The notes: a model not told the origin generated them from the sequence alone. DNA of 64,000 nucleotides from Rhodoligotrophos sp. CJ14 (GCF_038811545.1 NZ_CP133319.1:806001-870000), one strand, 5' to 3'. Numbered from the stretch's first letter, positions 46,647-57,404 are shown. Translations and numbers: made by a program.

Positions 46647-48671
46647 CTATCGTCCGGCAATCTCCTCGGGAGTGCGCGCGCTTGCGCCAGCTTTATGTGC
46701 ATCGTCCACATCGGGACGTGAGTCCGCAACGCTCATTTCCGCAAGCCTGTGGATAGGCCCAGATGATGTGCCCCACCCGACCTCTCCGAGAGCGAGCCCC
46801 TCGTCATGCTCTGAGCCCTCGATCACCTCGCGGGCATGCTCCTCCTCGCGCTGGCGGTTCCACATTCCAGCATAGATGCCGCCGCGCGCCAGAAGCTCGC
46901 TATGCCGCCCACGCTCGGCTATGAGGCCGTTCACCAGCACGATAATGTCATCCGCATCGACCACCGTGGACAGCCGATGGGCGATCACCAGCGTGGTGCG
47001 ATTATGCGAAACCTCCTGGAGTGCAGATTGGATGTCGCGCTCTGTATGAGTGTCGAGCGCGGATGTTGCCTCATCCAGCACCAGAATGGGCGGCCCTTTG
47101 AGAATGGTGCGCGCGATCGCCACCCTTTGCTTCTCGCCCCCCGAGAGCTTTAGGCCCCGTTCACCGACGATAGTATTATACCCTTGCGGCAGGCTCATGA
47201 TGAACTCATGCACCTGCGCCAGCTTTGCCGCTGCGATGATCTCCTCATCGCTCGCGCCGGGGCGGCCATACTCGATATTGTAGCGAATAGTGTCGTTAAA
47301 CAGCACGGTATCCTGTGGAACCATACCGATCGCCCGCCGCAGGCTTGTCTGGGTGACATCAGCGATCGATTGGCCATCGACCCGGATCGTGCCGCTATTG
47401 ATCTCGTAGAACCGATAAAGTAGGCGCGAGATCGTCGATTTGCCGGCCCCCGATGGCCCGACAATCGCAAGCGTCCGCCCCGCAGGCACCGTGAAGCTTA
47501 TGCCGCGCAGGATCGGCCGCTCCGGATCATAGGCGAAGTGGACGTCATCGAAGGTGATCTCCCCAGCCCTCACCTGCAGATCCGGCGCTCCCGGCCTGTC
47601 CTTGATCTCCGGCGGCACGTCGAGCAGATGGAACATCGCTTCGATATCGATCAGCCCCTGCTTGATGTCGCGATAGGTTGAGCCCAGGAAATTGAGCGGC
47701 ATGTATAGCTGGATCAGGAAGGCATTGATCAGCACGAAATCGCCCACGCTGATCGCCCCCACCGCCACATCCCGCGCCGCCATGACCGTCACGATGGCAA
47801 GGCCGATGGTGAAGATGATGATCTGCCCGGAATTGAGCACCGCGAGCGAGGTCATCGTCCGGGTGGCCGCCTTCTCATAGCGCGCCATCGACCGGTCGAA
47901 GCGGCTGGCCTCGTGCTCCTCATTGGCGAAATATTTGACAGTCTCGAAATTGAGGAGGCTGTCGATCGCCTTGGTATTGGCATCCGTATCCGCGTCATTC
48001 ATGGCGCGGCGCAAGCCCAGCCGCCATTCCGTCGCCCGGTAGGTGAAGGCGATATAGAACAGCACCGTAACCCCGGTGACCAGCGCATAGAGCCAGCCGA
48101 ACTGCCAGGCGAGGATGCCGCACACGAATGAGAGCTCGACCAGTGTAGGTACGGTGTTGAACACCGAATAGCGCAGGATCGTCTCGATCCCCTTCGTGCC
48201 CCGCTCGACAATGCGGCTCAAGCCGCCGGTGCGCCGCTCGAGATGGAATCGCAGCGACAGATTGTGCAGATGCCGGAAGGTGCGATCGGCAAGCTTGCGC
48301 ACCGCATTCTGCCCGACCTTGGCAAAAAGCCCATCCCGGATCTGGGCGAACAGCACCATCGCGACGCGCCCGGCCGCATAGGCAAGGATGAGGCTCAGCG
48401 GAATTGCGGCGACCATATGCGCGATAGCCTCGGGCGAGGCGCCTTGGTCGGCCACGCTGGCCGGTGCCAGGGCATCCACCGCATATTTGAAGGCATAGGG
48501 GGTGGCAACCGTGGTGACCTTCGCGGCGACCAGCGCAATCAGCGCAAAAAAGATCCGCAGCCTGAGATCAGGCCGCTCCTTCGGCCAGAGATACGGCAAC
48601 ACCGCATGCATGGTGGCAATGTGGCCACCCCGCGGCATCTGTTCCGGCTTAGCTTTCGTGTTCGCGGACAT
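46647..48671 (-). CDS. ABC transporter, Atm1/HMT1-like half transporter
   Basis: A 674-residue fused membrane-ATPase half transporter that would work as a homodimer. Six membrane segments precede the ATPase, whose Walker A is GPSGAGKST, signature [13 protein letters not shown] and Walker [13 protein letters not shown], followed by IAHRLST. The [14 protein letters not shown] segment and overall layout match the Atm1/HMT1 group, which exports glutathione-linked metals or sulfur compounds. The last 65 residues are an acidic hydrophilic tail. The ATG at 48671 has AGGAG close upstream. It precedes psd by 31 bases and may share its transcript. Confidence 0.9.
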   Translation of the reverse strand: MSANTKAKPEQMPRGGHIATMHAVLPYLWPKERPDLRLRIFFALIALVAAKVTTVATPYAFKYAVDALAPASVADQGASPEAIAHMVAAIPLSLILAYAAGRVAMVLFAQIRDGLFAKVGQNAVRKLADRTFRHLHNLSLRFHLERRTGGLSRIVERGTKGIETILRYSVFNTVPTLVELSFVCGILAWQFGWLYALVTGVTVLFYIAFTYRATEWRLGLRRAMNDADTDANTKAIDSLLNFETVKYFANEEHEASRFDRSMARYEKAATRTMTSLAVLNSGQIIIFTIGLAIVTVMAARDVAVGAISVGDFVLINAFLIQLYMPLNFLGSTYRDIKQGLIDIEAMFHLLDVPPEIKDRPGAPDLQVRAGEITFDDVHFAYDPERPILRGISFTVPAGRTLAIVGPSGAGKSTISRLLYRFYEINSGTIRVDGQSIADVTQTSLRRAIGMVPQDTVLFNDTIRYNIEYGRPGASDEEIIAAAKLAQVHEFIMSLPQGYNTIVGERGLKLSGGEKQRVAIARTILKGPPILVLDEATSALDTHTERDIQSALQEVSHNRTTLVIAHRLSTVVDADDIIVLVNGLIAERGRHSELLARGGIYAGMWNRQREEEHAREVIEGSEHDEGLALGEVGWGTSSGPIHRLAEMSVADSRPDVDDAHKAGASARTPEEIAGR

Positions 48672-48894
48672 GGGCTCCTTGTGATCGCGACGGGAGGCAA
48701 GCCCGGTCACACCGCGATCGAACCGAACGGACTGTTAAGCGGCGTTTATCGCTATTGCTGATACGCCGGCGCGTCGGGCCGCGGCGTTCGGCGCTGCGGC
48801 ACTCACCGGCTCATGTAGGCTCATTGGCTGTGACAATCAAATCGCAAACCCTCGCACCGCCAGCAACGCGGCACGTGCCGGCTTTCGCCGGGCA

Positions 48895-50829
48895 TCAGTC
48901 CAGGGCAGAATTTTGCATGGGCTCGCGTTCCTCCGGTGAAATCGTCTCCGGTGGCGTAGCGCCCGGCGTGCTGAAGATCTGGCCGGGATAAATCAAGTCG
49001 GGATCGCGGATCCTGTCCTTATTGGCCTCGTAGATCACCGTATACTGCACGCCCTTGCCATAAATCACCCGGGCAATCCGCCAGAGATTGTTTCCCGGCT
49101 GGATGACCACACGCCCTGCCCCTTGTTGTTCCTGCTCACGATCCTGAGTGCCGGCATCGGCGTGAGACTGGATCTCGGAAGAGCCCGTGATCTGCGCGCT
49201 GCCTGAGCCCGGCTGCTCAAGTGCGCCATCCTCTTGCGTCGGCGAAGGAGCCTGTGTTGGCCCCTGCGCGACCGCGCTCTCGCCGGTCCCGGTCGGCGTC
49301 TGCATCGGCTGAGACGAACCGGCAGTGGTGCCGGATGGTCCGCCTTCTCCCTCGCGTGCCCTGGCCGTGCCCGTGACCTCGGTTTCGGCGAGCCGATCGT
49401 TGCTCTTGAGCACACGGCCATCATTGCCGATCGTGGCGCTGCCATGCTGCTCGGAGGGCTGGGTGCGCGCCACCTGCTCCGGCGCCGATGTGGATTGTTT
49501 CTCATCGGCCGGCTTGGACGATGGCTTGGCCGAGGCTGCATCGTCTGCACGCTGATCGAGGAGTTGCGCGATCATTGCGTCATTCGCCCGCTCGAAGGGA
49601 AGTTCGATGCGCCGCTCGACCTTGCCCGCGCTCGAAAGCTGATCGGCCCTGAGTTGATGGGTCCCAACGGCGATCTCGCCCATATATTCTAGCGTCCAAT
49701 TCCCACGACTATCCGTCTGGGCATCGGCGATATGCTTATTGTCGATATAGAGGCGAACCTTCGCGCCCGCCTCAGCTTGCCCGGCGAAGATCATCTCGCC
49801 GCGGCTATTATAGTCGACACTGGCAATCGCGAGATCATGTCCACCGGTCGGCGATATGACAGGCTCGGACCGCTCAGGCGCCTGCATCACTTTGGCGGGC
49901 TCGCCCGGTTCGGTCGCCACGATCAGCGGCCGCTCCTCGGCCCTGTCTGGCAAAGCCAGGGCGACGACCTGCTTGGAGCGAAGCGGCTGTCCGTCGGGTC
50001 CTGAGGCCTCGGCTGAGAGATCATGGCTGCCCGGCGAGATGGGATCATCGACCACCAGCACCCATTCGCCGCGATCATTGGCCTTTGTCTCGCCCAGAAC
50101 CTTTGTATCGAGATGGACCGTCACCCCGGCGGACGGAGTAGCCCTGCCAGCGATCACCGCGGTGCCATCCTCCTCCACGCGCACGATGTCGAAACTGGGC
50201 TCTGCGCCAGCCTGCTTCTCGGACGCCCCCGACTGATCCCCGTCTGTCGGCGTGGCGCCAGCACTTGCGGCTGGTGATGATTGAGCGGTCTGCTGATCAG
50301 TAGGTCCGGGCGCGCCGGCCATGGCGGCCACGTCCGGGGCACTTGAGGGAGGTTGCTCTGCCTGCGCCGAAGCCGCAGGCTCATTCGATGGTGCCGATCC
50401 GGCCGGCTGAGTCGATGGTGCTGATCCGGCCGTCTGATCCGGTGGCGAGGATTGGGCCGGAGCCTCAGCAACATCCTTGCCGGCCGTTGCAGATTGATCA
50501 GCCTCATTGGGCGCTGCTTCAGGTTTGCCCTCATGCGCGGCGGTGATCTCGGTCCCGGGCTGTGCCCGTTGGCTTTCGGTCAATGGCGACTGAGCGGGTG
50601 CGGAACCACCGTCACTCGTATCGGCGACCGTTCCGGTTGCCGCAGGCGCATCGGTCCCATCCGTCGCCGCAGTCGTCTGGCCCGCCTTGCCCTCATTGGC
50701 AGCAATGGCATTCTCGGCAGGAAGCTGTGCCCATTGTCGCCATTGATTCCAATTGCCGCCGGTGACGTAAAGCAGTCCACCCAACGCGACGAGAACAAGC
50801 GCCACCATGATGGCGAGCGGATTCTTCAT
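48895..50829 (-). CDS. LysM-domain membrane-anchored protein with disordered linker
   Basis: A 644-residue protein anchored by one N-terminal membrane helix (AIMVALVLVALGGLLYVTGG). Residues 40-210 are low-complexity (Ala, Pro, Gln, Ser, Glu). Two Ig-like beta domains follow (about 215-300 and 345-425), each ending in GxWxLxV/Y patterns, then another low-complexity linker, and a C-terminal LysM domain (GNNLWRIARVIYGKG...YPGQIF) that would bind peptidoglycan. The ATG at 50829 is preferred because the helix should be near the start. This layout is found in alphaproteobacterial cell-envelope proteins of unknown role. Confidence 0.85.
   Translation of the reverse strand: MKNPLAIMVALVLVALGGLLYVTGGNWNQWRQWAQLPAENAIAANEGKAGQTTAATDGTDAPAATGTVADTSDGGSAPAQSPLTESQRAQPGTEITAAHEGKPEAAPNEADQSATAGKDVAEAPAQSSPPDQTAGSAPSTQPAGSAPSNEPAASAQAEQPPSSAPDVAAMAGAPGPTDQQTAQSSPAASAGATPTDGDQSGASEKQAGAEPSFDIVRVEEDGTAVIAGRATPSAGVTVHLDTKVLGETKANDRGEWVLVVDDPISPGSHDLSAEASGPDGQPLRSKQVVALALPDRAEERPLIVATEPGEPAKVMQAPERSEPVISPTGGHDLAIASVDYNSRGEMIFAGQAEAGAKVRLYIDNKHIADAQTDSRGNWTLEYMGEIAVGTHQLRADQLSSAGKVERRIELPFERANDAMIAQLLDQRADDAASAKPSSKPADEKQSTSAPEQVARTQPSEQHGSATIGNDGRVLKSNDRLAETEVTGTARAREGEGGPSGTTAGSSQPMQTPTGTGESAVAQGPTQAPSPTQEDGALEQPGSGSAQITGSSEIQSHADAGTQDREQEQQGAGRVVIQPGNNLWRIARVIYGKGVQYTVIYEANKDRIRDPDLIYPGQIFSTPGATPPETISPEEREPMQNSALD
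50385..50438. repeat. two tandem 27-bp repeats in the LysM protein gene
   Basis: Two adjacent 27-base units identical at 24 positions encode nine-residue repeats of the type PAGSAPSNE and TAGSAPSTQ in the disordered linker. Copy number may vary between strains. Confidence 0.75.
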
Positions 50830-51069
50830 TGGCTGACCCGTGATGACCCTAGCGCCCGCGGTCGAGGCAATTACTCGCCCGCGTGGCATGGACGAATAAG
50901 TTCACTTTTTGCATGAAGCGATCCCTGCGGCAAGCGCGGCCTTAGCGCTTCTCACACTTGTGGCGTCGATGATACGAGATCTGTGCCTTGTCAGAGGAAC
51001 CACTTTCTCCCATCTGAGCTTGATATCGATGCGGGCTCAAGCCCCCCAACTCAGGTCTCGAACACTTAA

Positions 51070-51669
51070 ATGTCTTCGATCAATTCCGTTTGCGTGTATT
51101 GCGGTTCCAGCCCCGGCCGGTCTCCAATCTATGCTGAAGAGGCGCGCGTGCTCGGCACGGACCTCGCCCGCCACGGCATCCGTCTCGTCTATGGCGGCGG
51201 GGGGATGGGCCTCATGGGCGAAGTGGCCCGCGCAGCACTTGCCGAGGGTGGCGAGGTGACCGGCATCATTCCGAGCTTTCTCATCCAGAAGGAGCGGATG
51301 CTGGCCGACGCCAATGATCTTGTGGTCACGCAGAACATGCATGAGCGCAAGATGACCATGTTCGAGCGCTCTGACGCCTTTGTCGCTCTTCCCGGCGGGA
51401 TTGGCACGTTGGAGGAGCTGGTGGAGATTTCCACCTGGTTCCAGCTCGGCCAACACACAAAGCCGATCGTTCTGGTGAACAGTGAAGGCTTCTGGGAGCC
51501 GCTGCTGAGCCTTCTCGACCACATGCGCCGCGAGGCCTTCATCCGCCCGGGGTTGGATGTTGCTCTTCATGTGGTCGATGGGGCCGCCGATGTGGTGCCC
51601 TATCTCTTGAGCGTGTCCACAACGCAGCGGGAAAAGGTGCCGGTGCGGCCGACACGCGAGAGGATGTAG
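51070..51669 (+). CDS. LOG-family cytokinin riboside 5'-monophosphate phosphoribohydrolase-like protein
   Basis: A 199-residue Rossmann-fold protein of the TIGR00730/LOG family. The motifs YGGGGMGLMG near residue 41 and PGGIGTLEE near residue 108 form the nucleotide-binding active site, and MHERK supplies a conserved Arg. Relatives cleave AMP-type nucleotides or cytokinin ribotides to the free base. It is divergent from the LysM gene with a 240-base control region. The bacterial role is often general nucleotide salvage. Confidence 0.9.
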   Translation: MSSINSVCVYCGSSPGRSPIYAEEARVLGTDLARHGIRLVYGGGGMGLMGEVARAALAEGGEVTGIIPSFLIQKERMLADANDLVVTQNMHERKMTMFERSDAFVALPGGIGTLEELVEISTWFQLGQHTKPIVLVNSEGFWEPLLSLLDHMRREAFIRPGLDVALHVVDGAADVVPYLLSVSTTQREKVPVRPTRERM

Positions 51670-51797
51670 CACTGACGCAATAGCCAGAAGTTTTTCCACG
51701 TCACCTGGGCACGACCTCGTTGACATTGTACGGTAGTTGCACCTCTGGTAATCAATTTAAAGTTGCAACATGCCGTGCTTCAACAAGGCTCCTCGAA

Positions 51798-52235
51798 ATG
51801 ACGTTCTCTCCGGAATACCTGTACCGGCCCGCGTTTACGCTCAGCACCAATGAGCGGGCAGACCGCATTTTCCAGGCAAATCATAAGTGGAATCTCGCCT
51901 ATGACTTCGTACCCGGCGCAAATACGGCAACGTGGGGAGCATTGACCAATCCGCCTTTGGAGGCGATTCCTGCCAATCGGTCCACCCAGGTGAGGTTCGC
52001 GACACCATTGGAAACCCATATAGCGCCGCTCACCCCGCTTCTCCCCGGCGAGAATGCAACCGCAATATCGAAATTGGCGCCTATTGGACTAACGCTCGGC
52101 CTAGGGACTCTAGGGGCGACGGCGGCTGGTTACGGTCTCTATCACCTCTTGTCAGGTCACCACGAACAGCCTGAGACTGACATCTCATCGGCTCCTGTCC
52201 CACCGGAGCAGCCTGACCCGTATCTATACTGGTGA
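51798..52235 (+). CDS. hypothetical protein with one hydrophobic segment
   Basis: A 145-residue protein (start ATG 51798; an in-frame start at 51720 adds 26 residues). It has one hydrophobic glycine-rich segment (LTLGLGTLGATAAGYGLYHLL) near residue 105 and a short Pro-rich C-terminus. I do not recognise it. The last 12 bases overlap the convergent RarD-like gene. Composition is less GC-rich than neighbours, and support for it being a gene is moderate. Confidence 0.45.
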   Translation: MTFSPEYLYRPAFTLSTNERADRIFQANHKWNLAYDFVPGANTATWGALTNPPLEAIPANRSTQVRFATPLETHIAPLTPLLPGENATAISKLAPIGLTLGLGTLGATAAGYGLYHLLSGHHEQPETDISSAPVPPEQPDPYLYW

Positions 52236-53156
52236 CGTCGGACTAGCGCTCGCCCGGCGCTCCGTCAAAGCCGCCCAGGTGATGATCGCAAGCGCGATCC
52301 AGATCATCACGAAGGCGATCAGGCCCACCGTGGTCAGCGGTTCCTTGAACCACCAGATCCCGATGATGAAGCCGAGGGTGGGCGCGATATATTGCATCAG
52401 GCCCATGGTCGAGAGCGGCAGGCGCTGAGCCGCGGCCGCGAACAGCATCAGTGGCACGCCGGTGATCACGGTGCAGCTGACGAGATAGAAGAAATCCGCA
52501 GCACTGGTGAACATGTGCCCCTGCCCCGTGGTCTCGAACCAGAAGATGGCGACGATCGCCAAGGGCAGGATCATCAGGGTTTCGACGAGAAAGCCTTGGA
52601 CCGCGCCGACCGGCACGGTCTTGCGCAGATACCCATAGACGGCAAAACTCACCGCGAGGCACAGGGCAAGCCACGGAAACTTGCCTTCAGCAACGATCTG
52701 CAGCAGCACCGCCCCACCGGCTATGGCGATGGCGATGACCTGCGCGCGCGACAGCCGCTCCTTCAGGAACACGAAACCGAGCAGCACGCTGACCAGCGGG
52801 TTGACGTAATAGGCAAGGCTCGCCTCCAGGATCATGTCATTGGCCACCGCCCAGATGAACATGCTCCAATTGCTAGCAATGATCAGGGCCGTGACGACGA
52901 GCACGCGCATGATCCGCCAGTCCCGTAACGTCGGCAGGACCGCCGAGCCCCCGCCCATGATGAGCAGGACGAGAATGGCGAACGGCACCGCCCAGGCCGC
53001 CCGGTGCGCCACGATCTCAATCGGCTGGATATGGGGCATCAGCTTGTAGAAAGCCGTGCTGAGGCCCCAGATACTATAGGCCAGCACACCGAAGGCGAGC
53101 CCTCGCCGGGTCTCGCGGTCGGCGGGCGCTCCCACCTTTGACTGAGTAACTGCCAT
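52224..53156 (-). CDS. rarD: RarD-like EamA-family transporter
   Basis: A 310-residue inner-membrane protein with about ten helices. The RarD-type features are the N-terminal YSIWGLSTAFYKLMPHI, HRAAWAVPFA, and NWSMFIWAVANDMILEASLAYYVNPL in the middle. RarD proteins were named for chloramphenicol sensitivity; the natural substrate is unknown. The ATG at 53156 is chosen because the hydrophobic core begins soon after; a longer start at 53201 is possible. Confidence 0.9.
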   Translation of the reverse strand: MAVTQSKVGAPADRETRRGLAFGVLAYSIWGLSTAFYKLMPHIQPIEIVAHRAAWAVPFAILVLLIMGGGSAVLPTLRDWRIMRVLVVTALIIASNWSMFIWAVANDMILEASLAYYVNPLVSVLLGFVFLKERLSRAQVIAIAIAGGAVLLQIVAEGKFPWLALCLAVSFAVYGYLRKTVPVGAVQGFLVETLMILPLAIVAIFWFETTGQGHMFTSAADFFYLVSCTVITGVPLMLFAAAAQRLPLSTMGLMQYIAPTLGFIIGIWWFKEPLTTVGLIAFVMIWIALAIITWAALTERRASASPTSPV

Positions 53157-53275
53157 GTTTGCCTTGAGCGCTGCCTCGCCTTGAGGCGGGATAGCTCTCA
53201 TGCAGGCGCGTCAAAGGCAATGTCTGGAGCCCGATGGCCGCCATGCATGAAGCGCATGACTGGCCAGGAAACTGG

Positions 53276-54895
53276 TCAGGCAGCAGACCGGACCCGGCTC
53301 TCCGGCGCATTGTCACGCAAGAGCTTGAAGGTGATGGAGTCGCTCAAGGCCTGGAAGGAGGCATCGACGATATTGGGCGACACTCCCACGGTGAACCAGC
53401 GCGCGCCCGTGCTGTCACCGGATTCGATCAACACCCGCGTCGTTGCGGCCGTGGTGCCGTTGAGCACGCGCACTTTGAAATCCACCAGCTCGAGATCGGC
53501 GAGATAGGGCGAGTATTTGCCGAGATCCTTGCGCAGGGCGACGTCGAGCGCATTGACCGGGCCATTCCCCTCGCCCACCGACATCAGCACCTCACCATCG
53601 ACCCGCACTTTCACGGTGGCCTCCGACATGGTGACGAGCTTGCCCAGCGCATTGTGCCGGCGCTCGACCATGACCCGGAAGCTCTCGACCTCGAAGAAAT
53701 GCGGAACGGAGTCGAGCATGCGGCGGGCCAGAAGCTCGAAGGAGGCGTCTGCGCCATCATAGGCATAACCCTCCGCTTCCCTGATCTTCACCTCCTCGAG
53801 CAGCCGATCGACCCGCGGATCATCACGCTCGACGGAAAGGCCGATGCGCGCAAGCTCGGCAAGGAGGTTCGACCGCCCGGCCTGGTCCGATACCAGCACG
53901 CGCCGGCGATTGCCCACGGCTTCCGGTGGCACATGCTCATAGGTCTGCGGATCCTTGAGAATGGCCGAGGCGTGGATACCGGCCTTTGTGGCGAAGGCCG
54001 CCTCCCCCACATAGGGCGCCTGCCGGTCGGGAGCGCGATTGAGGAGCTCATCGAACGTCCGCGAGATGCTGGTGAGCCGGGAAAGCGCCTCGGCGGTGAT
54101 CCCGGTCTCGAACCGGCTGGCATAGTCATCCTTGAGCAGCAATGTCGGGATGAGCGTGACGAGATTGGCATTGCCGCACCGCTCGCCGATGCCATTGAGC
54201 GTCCCCTGGATCTGGCGCGCGCCGGCCCGCACCGCCGCAAGCGAGTTGGCAGCCGCTTGGCCCGTGTCGTCATGGGCATGGATGCCCAGATGATCGCCGG
54301 GAATGAGCCGTGTCACCTCCCCCACGATCCGCTCGACCTCATTCGGCAAGGTGCCGCCATTGGTGTCACACAACACCACCCAACGCGCCCCCGCCTCATA
54401 TGCCGCCTTGGCGCATGCCAGCGCGTAATCCGCATTGCCCTTGTAGCCATCGAAGAAGTGCTCGCAATCAACCAGCACCTCGCGCCCGCGCGCCCGCGCT
54501 GCGGCAACGGACTGGCGGATGCTGTCGAGATTGTCTTCGTTCGTGGCGCCAAGCGCCACCCGCACGTGGAAATCCCAGGACTTGGCCACGAAGCAAATGG
54601 CATCGGCCTCAGCCTCCAACAGGGTGGCAAGCCCCGGGTCATTGGCTGCCGAGCGGCCTGCGCGCTTGGTCATGCCGAAGGCGGTGAACCGGGCCTTACG
54701 CAAACTGGGGCGCTTTGAGAACAGCGCCGTATCGGTCGGATTGGCGCCGGGATAGCCGCCCTCGATATAATCCACGCCGAGATCATCGAGCAGGCCCATG
54801 ATGGCGCGCTTATCCTCGATCGAATAATCAACCCCCGGCGTCTGCTGGCCATCGCGCAGGGTGGTGTCGAAGAGATAGAGCCGTTCGCGGGTCAT
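53276..54895 (-). CDS. cimA: (R)-citramalate synthase
   Basis: A 539-residue enzyme of the alpha-isopropylmalate/homocitrate synthase family. The metal-binding DTTLRDG is at residues 10-16, the HAHDDTGQAAANSL signature is in the middle, and the C-terminal LeuA-type regulatory domain fills the last third. Length and the GVDYIEGGYPGANPTD region fit the CimA group that joins pyruvate and acetyl-CoA to start a threonine-independent isoleucine route. It follows cysS by 40 bases on the same strand, a common pairing in Alphaproteobacteria. Confidence 0.93.
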   Translation of the reverse strand: MTRERLYLFDTTLRDGQQTPGVDYSIEDKRAIMGLLDDLGVDYIEGGYPGANPTDTALFSKRPSLRKARFTAFGMTKRAGRSAANDPGLATLLEAEADAICFVAKSWDFHVRVALGATNEDNLDSIRQSVAAARARGREVLVDCEHFFDGYKGNADYALACAKAAYEAGARWVVLCDTNGGTLPNEVERIVGEVTRLIPGDHLGIHAHDDTGQAAANSLAAVRAGARQIQGTLNGIGERCGNANLVTLIPTLLLKDDYASRFETGITAEALSRLTSISRTFDELLNRAPDRQAPYVGEAAFATKAGIHASAILKDPQTYEHVPPEAVGNRRRVLVSDQAGRSNLLAELARIGLSVERDDPRVDRLLEEVKIREAEGYAYDGADASFELLARRMLDSVPHFFEVESFRVMVERRHNALGKLVTMSEATVKVRVDGEVLMSVGEGNGPVNALDVALRKDLGKYSPYLADLELVDFKVRVLNGTTAATTRVLIESGDSTGARWFTVGVSPNIVDASFQALSDSITFKLLRDNAPESRVRSAA

Positions 54896-54935
54896 CTAAA
54901 GCCTCTCGATAGGATGTGAGGGCAAGCGCGCGTCA

Positions 54936-56357
54936 TCATCGCGCGAATTCCCAACTCGTGTCGGGCTCGCCCGTTTCTGGGTTCTTGAAATCCTTCAGCA
55001 CAATGCCATGAGCCGCCAGGAGATCGCGAATACGGTCGGCCTCGGCCCAGTTCTTATGGCGCCGGGCCTCGAGGCGCTCGTTCTTCAGCCGCTCGATTTC
55101 ATTGGCGGAGACCAAAGCCGCTGTCGCACCTGAAACAGCAGCCGCGCTGGCGTCCAGGTGCTGCACACGTGTGAGCCTGTCCCGCCTGCCTGCGATCCCC
55201 ACGAAGTTAAGTGACGCCCGCAGCTCCGCGAAGCGCTTGTCGCGGTAAAGCTCATGCATTGCGGCGATTGCCTTGGGCGTATTGAGATCGTCGCACAGGG
55301 CATCGAGCACCTCCTGCGGCACCTCCTCTGCCGGTCCGACGCCTTCGATTGCCTCTGCCCATTTCCAGAGCACCTTATGAGCCTCATCGAGACCCTTGAG
55401 GGTCCAGTCGATCGGCTCGCGATAGAGCGAGTGCAGCATGGCGAAGCGGATCGCCTCGCCAGGCCAGCCGATCCCCTGCCAATTCTCGCGCAGCTCCCGG
55501 ATCGTGACGAAATTGCCCAGCGACTTGGACATTTTCTGCCCCTCCACCTGGAGGAAGCCGTTATGCATCCACCAATTGGCCATCACCGGCTTGTCGAACG
55601 CGCAGCAGCTCTGCGCACGCTCATTTTCGTGATGGGGAAAGACAAGATCGATGCCGCCGCCATGAATGTCGAACTGCTCGTCGAGATAGCGCCAGCTCAT
55701 CGCCGAGCATTCGATATGCCAGCCCGGCCGTCCCCACCCCCAGGGACTATCCCATCCCGGCTCACTCGCGGAGGAGGGCTTCCACAGCACGAAATCCATC
55801 GGGTCGCGCTTATAGGGCGCAACATCGACCCGCGCGCCTGCCAGCATTTCATCCCGCGATCGCCGCGCAAGCGCCCCATAGGACGGATCCGACGGCACAT
55901 CGAACAGCACATGGCCGTCCGCCACATAGGCATGTCCCCGCGCGATCAGCCGCTCGATGATCGCGATCATCTCAGGGATATGCTCGGTCGCGCGCGGCTG
56001 ATGCGTCGGCTCGAGGCAGCCAAGTGCTGCCACATCGGCCTGAAACTGCGCATTGGTCTCTTCGGTGACCTTCTTGATCGCCTCGTTCACCGGCAGGCCC
56101 GGATAGTCTCGCGCAGCACGTGCGTTGATCTTGTCGTCCACATCCGTGATGTTGCGGACATAGGTCACATGCTCAGCTCCATAGAGATGCCTGAGCAGCC
56201 GGAACAGAATATCGAAGATGATGACGGGCCGCGCATTGCCGACATGGGCGAAGTCATAGACCGTCGGCCCGCACACATACATGCGGACATTCGCAGGTTC
56301 GATTGGCGTGAACGGGTCCTTGCGCCGGGTGAGCGTATTATACAGCCTGAGTGTCAT
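54936..56357 (-). CDS. cysS: cysteinyl-tRNA synthetase
   Basis: A 473-residue class I aminoacyl-tRNA synthetase. The HIGH-like motif is HVGN in [12 protein letters not shown] near residue 36, a zinc Cys is in YVCGPTVYD, and the KMSKS motif is intact in KMSKSLGNF near residue 274. The C-terminal anticodon-binding part has normal length. It is probably transcribed with cimA downstream. Confidence 0.96.
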   Translation of the reverse strand: MTLRLYNTLTRRKDPFTPIEPANVRMYVCGPTVYDFAHVGNARPVIIFDILFRLLRHLYGAEHVTYVRNITDVDDKINARAARDYPGLPVNEAIKKVTEETNAQFQADVAALGCLEPTHQPRATEHIPEMIAIIERLIARGHAYVADGHVLFDVPSDPSYGALARRSRDEMLAGARVDVAPYKRDPMDFVLWKPSSASEPGWDSPWGWGRPGWHIECSAMSWRYLDEQFDIHGGGIDLVFPHHENERAQSCCAFDKPVMANWWMHNGFLQVEGQKMSKSLGNFVTIRELRENWQGIGWPGEAIRFAMLHSLYREPIDWTLKGLDEAHKVLWKWAEAIEGVGPAEEVPQEVLDALCDDLNTPKAIAAMHELYRDKRFAELRASLNFVGIAGRRDRLTRVQHLDASAAAVSGATAALVSANEIERLKNERLEARRHKNWAEADRIRDLLAAHGIVLKDFKNPETGEPDTSWEFAR

Positions 56358-57185
56358 GCCTAATCCGTCCCTGCCGCTGGCGGGGCGGAGCTCTTCGGAT
56401 CTAAAGGAGGGTGAGCGGCCGCAGCGCCAGCGCTTATGCTAGCCCGTAATAATGATGATGCCGCGGCAGGCGGCTTTGGTGAAAGCGGTGCTCATGGCGC
56501 GCACCATGCGCAAATTCGTGTCCATCCGTCAAGCCTCTCGAACAACGGCCTCACAGGAGACGGGGCGAGCAGGCTGTAATTTTCGCCTGTTCTCGGCCGG
56601 TTTGAGCCTAAGGGCCATCCCGCCATCGAGTGCCGGCTTCATTACATCAAGCGGACCCTCGACAACAATTCCTCTGACGCGGAGCACATCAAGGCATCGT
56701 AAAGCATGCTGAGCGACGGAACGATCGCCCCCGATGTCGAAGCCATCGCCGTTGCCGATATCAGCACGCGACAATGGCATAGCTGGCGGCGTTTCCCTCA
56801 GTGGACCGAAGCAGTGCTTCAGTAAATTCCCTGCACCACCCACTCACGATCGGGTTAGATAGCCAATTCTGAATATCGATCATCTCGGCGCACGAGCGCA
56901 GGAGGTCGGCAATAGATCGGGTTGCATAGCCACATGAGTTCGGCGGGTTTTGGCCCGACTGGTCGCGCATTCGCGCCTGATGATTTCGCCATCTACAGTA
57001 TCGGAGGTGATTTCAGATGACCGTCATTCAGCAAGACGTGGTGCAATCGGCAGCGCGCTATTGCCTATCTTCTTGATCACTGATGTGGTGTCCGGCAGCA
57101 CCCCGATCTCATCCATACTGCCCGAAGCCGACTACCAAGCCACACCAGTTCTTCTTTAAACATTCACCCCATACGGGTTATCTCA
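56358..57185. other. long region without a convincing gene
   Basis: About 830 bases between cysS and a small plus-strand gene. Short open frames exist on both strands but none has a ribosome site, a recognisable domain or consistent codon use. On the plus strand near 56590-56825 one frame reads FEPKGHPAIECRLHYIKRTL, then a TAA near 56701, then MLSDGTIAPDVEAIAVADIS to a stop near 56824; this could be a decayed gene. The cysS promoter should lie at its left end. Base composition is lower in GC than the surroundings. Confidence 0.5.
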
Positions 57186-57404
57186 ATGGACACATTCGAA
57201 AATACAGCCGCAAACGCGTCCTCTGACTGCGACGCGACCTGCCTCAGGGCAAATACCGAGAGTTCCGGGCGCACGTCGCCCAGCCATTTGACCCCGGCAG
57301 ACGTGGCGAACGCGGTGCGGATGCCTATCGAACTGGCCCAGCCTTTAACCCAGGCCGAGCAGGATGAGCTGAAGGCCGATCTCGGCGACCACTACATGTT
57401 CTAG
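57186..57404 (+). CDS. small hypothetical protein
   Basis: A 72-residue protein with no recognised domain, no signal peptide and two Cys near the N-terminus (DCDATC). The C-terminal half (LTPADVANAVRMPIELAQPL, then QDELKADLGDHYMF) looks helical. There is no clear ribosome site, but a stem-loop typical of an intrinsic terminator begins 13 bases after its stop, which supports it as a transcribed unit. Confidence 0.5.
   Translation: MDTFENTAANASSDCDATCLRANTESSGRTSPSHLTPADVANAVRMPIELAQPLTQAEQDELKADLGDHYMF

Noticed and set aside
53234-54718. 494-residue plus-strand open frame
   Set aside because: Antisense shadow of cimA.
56452-56843. Small open frames on both strands upstream of cysS
   Set aside because: No ribosome site, no domain, and composition unlike coding sequence; treated as part of the gene-poor stretch.
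56950-57159. 69-residue open frame
   Set aside because: No ribosome site or family match; Ser/Ile-rich sequence looks like random translation.
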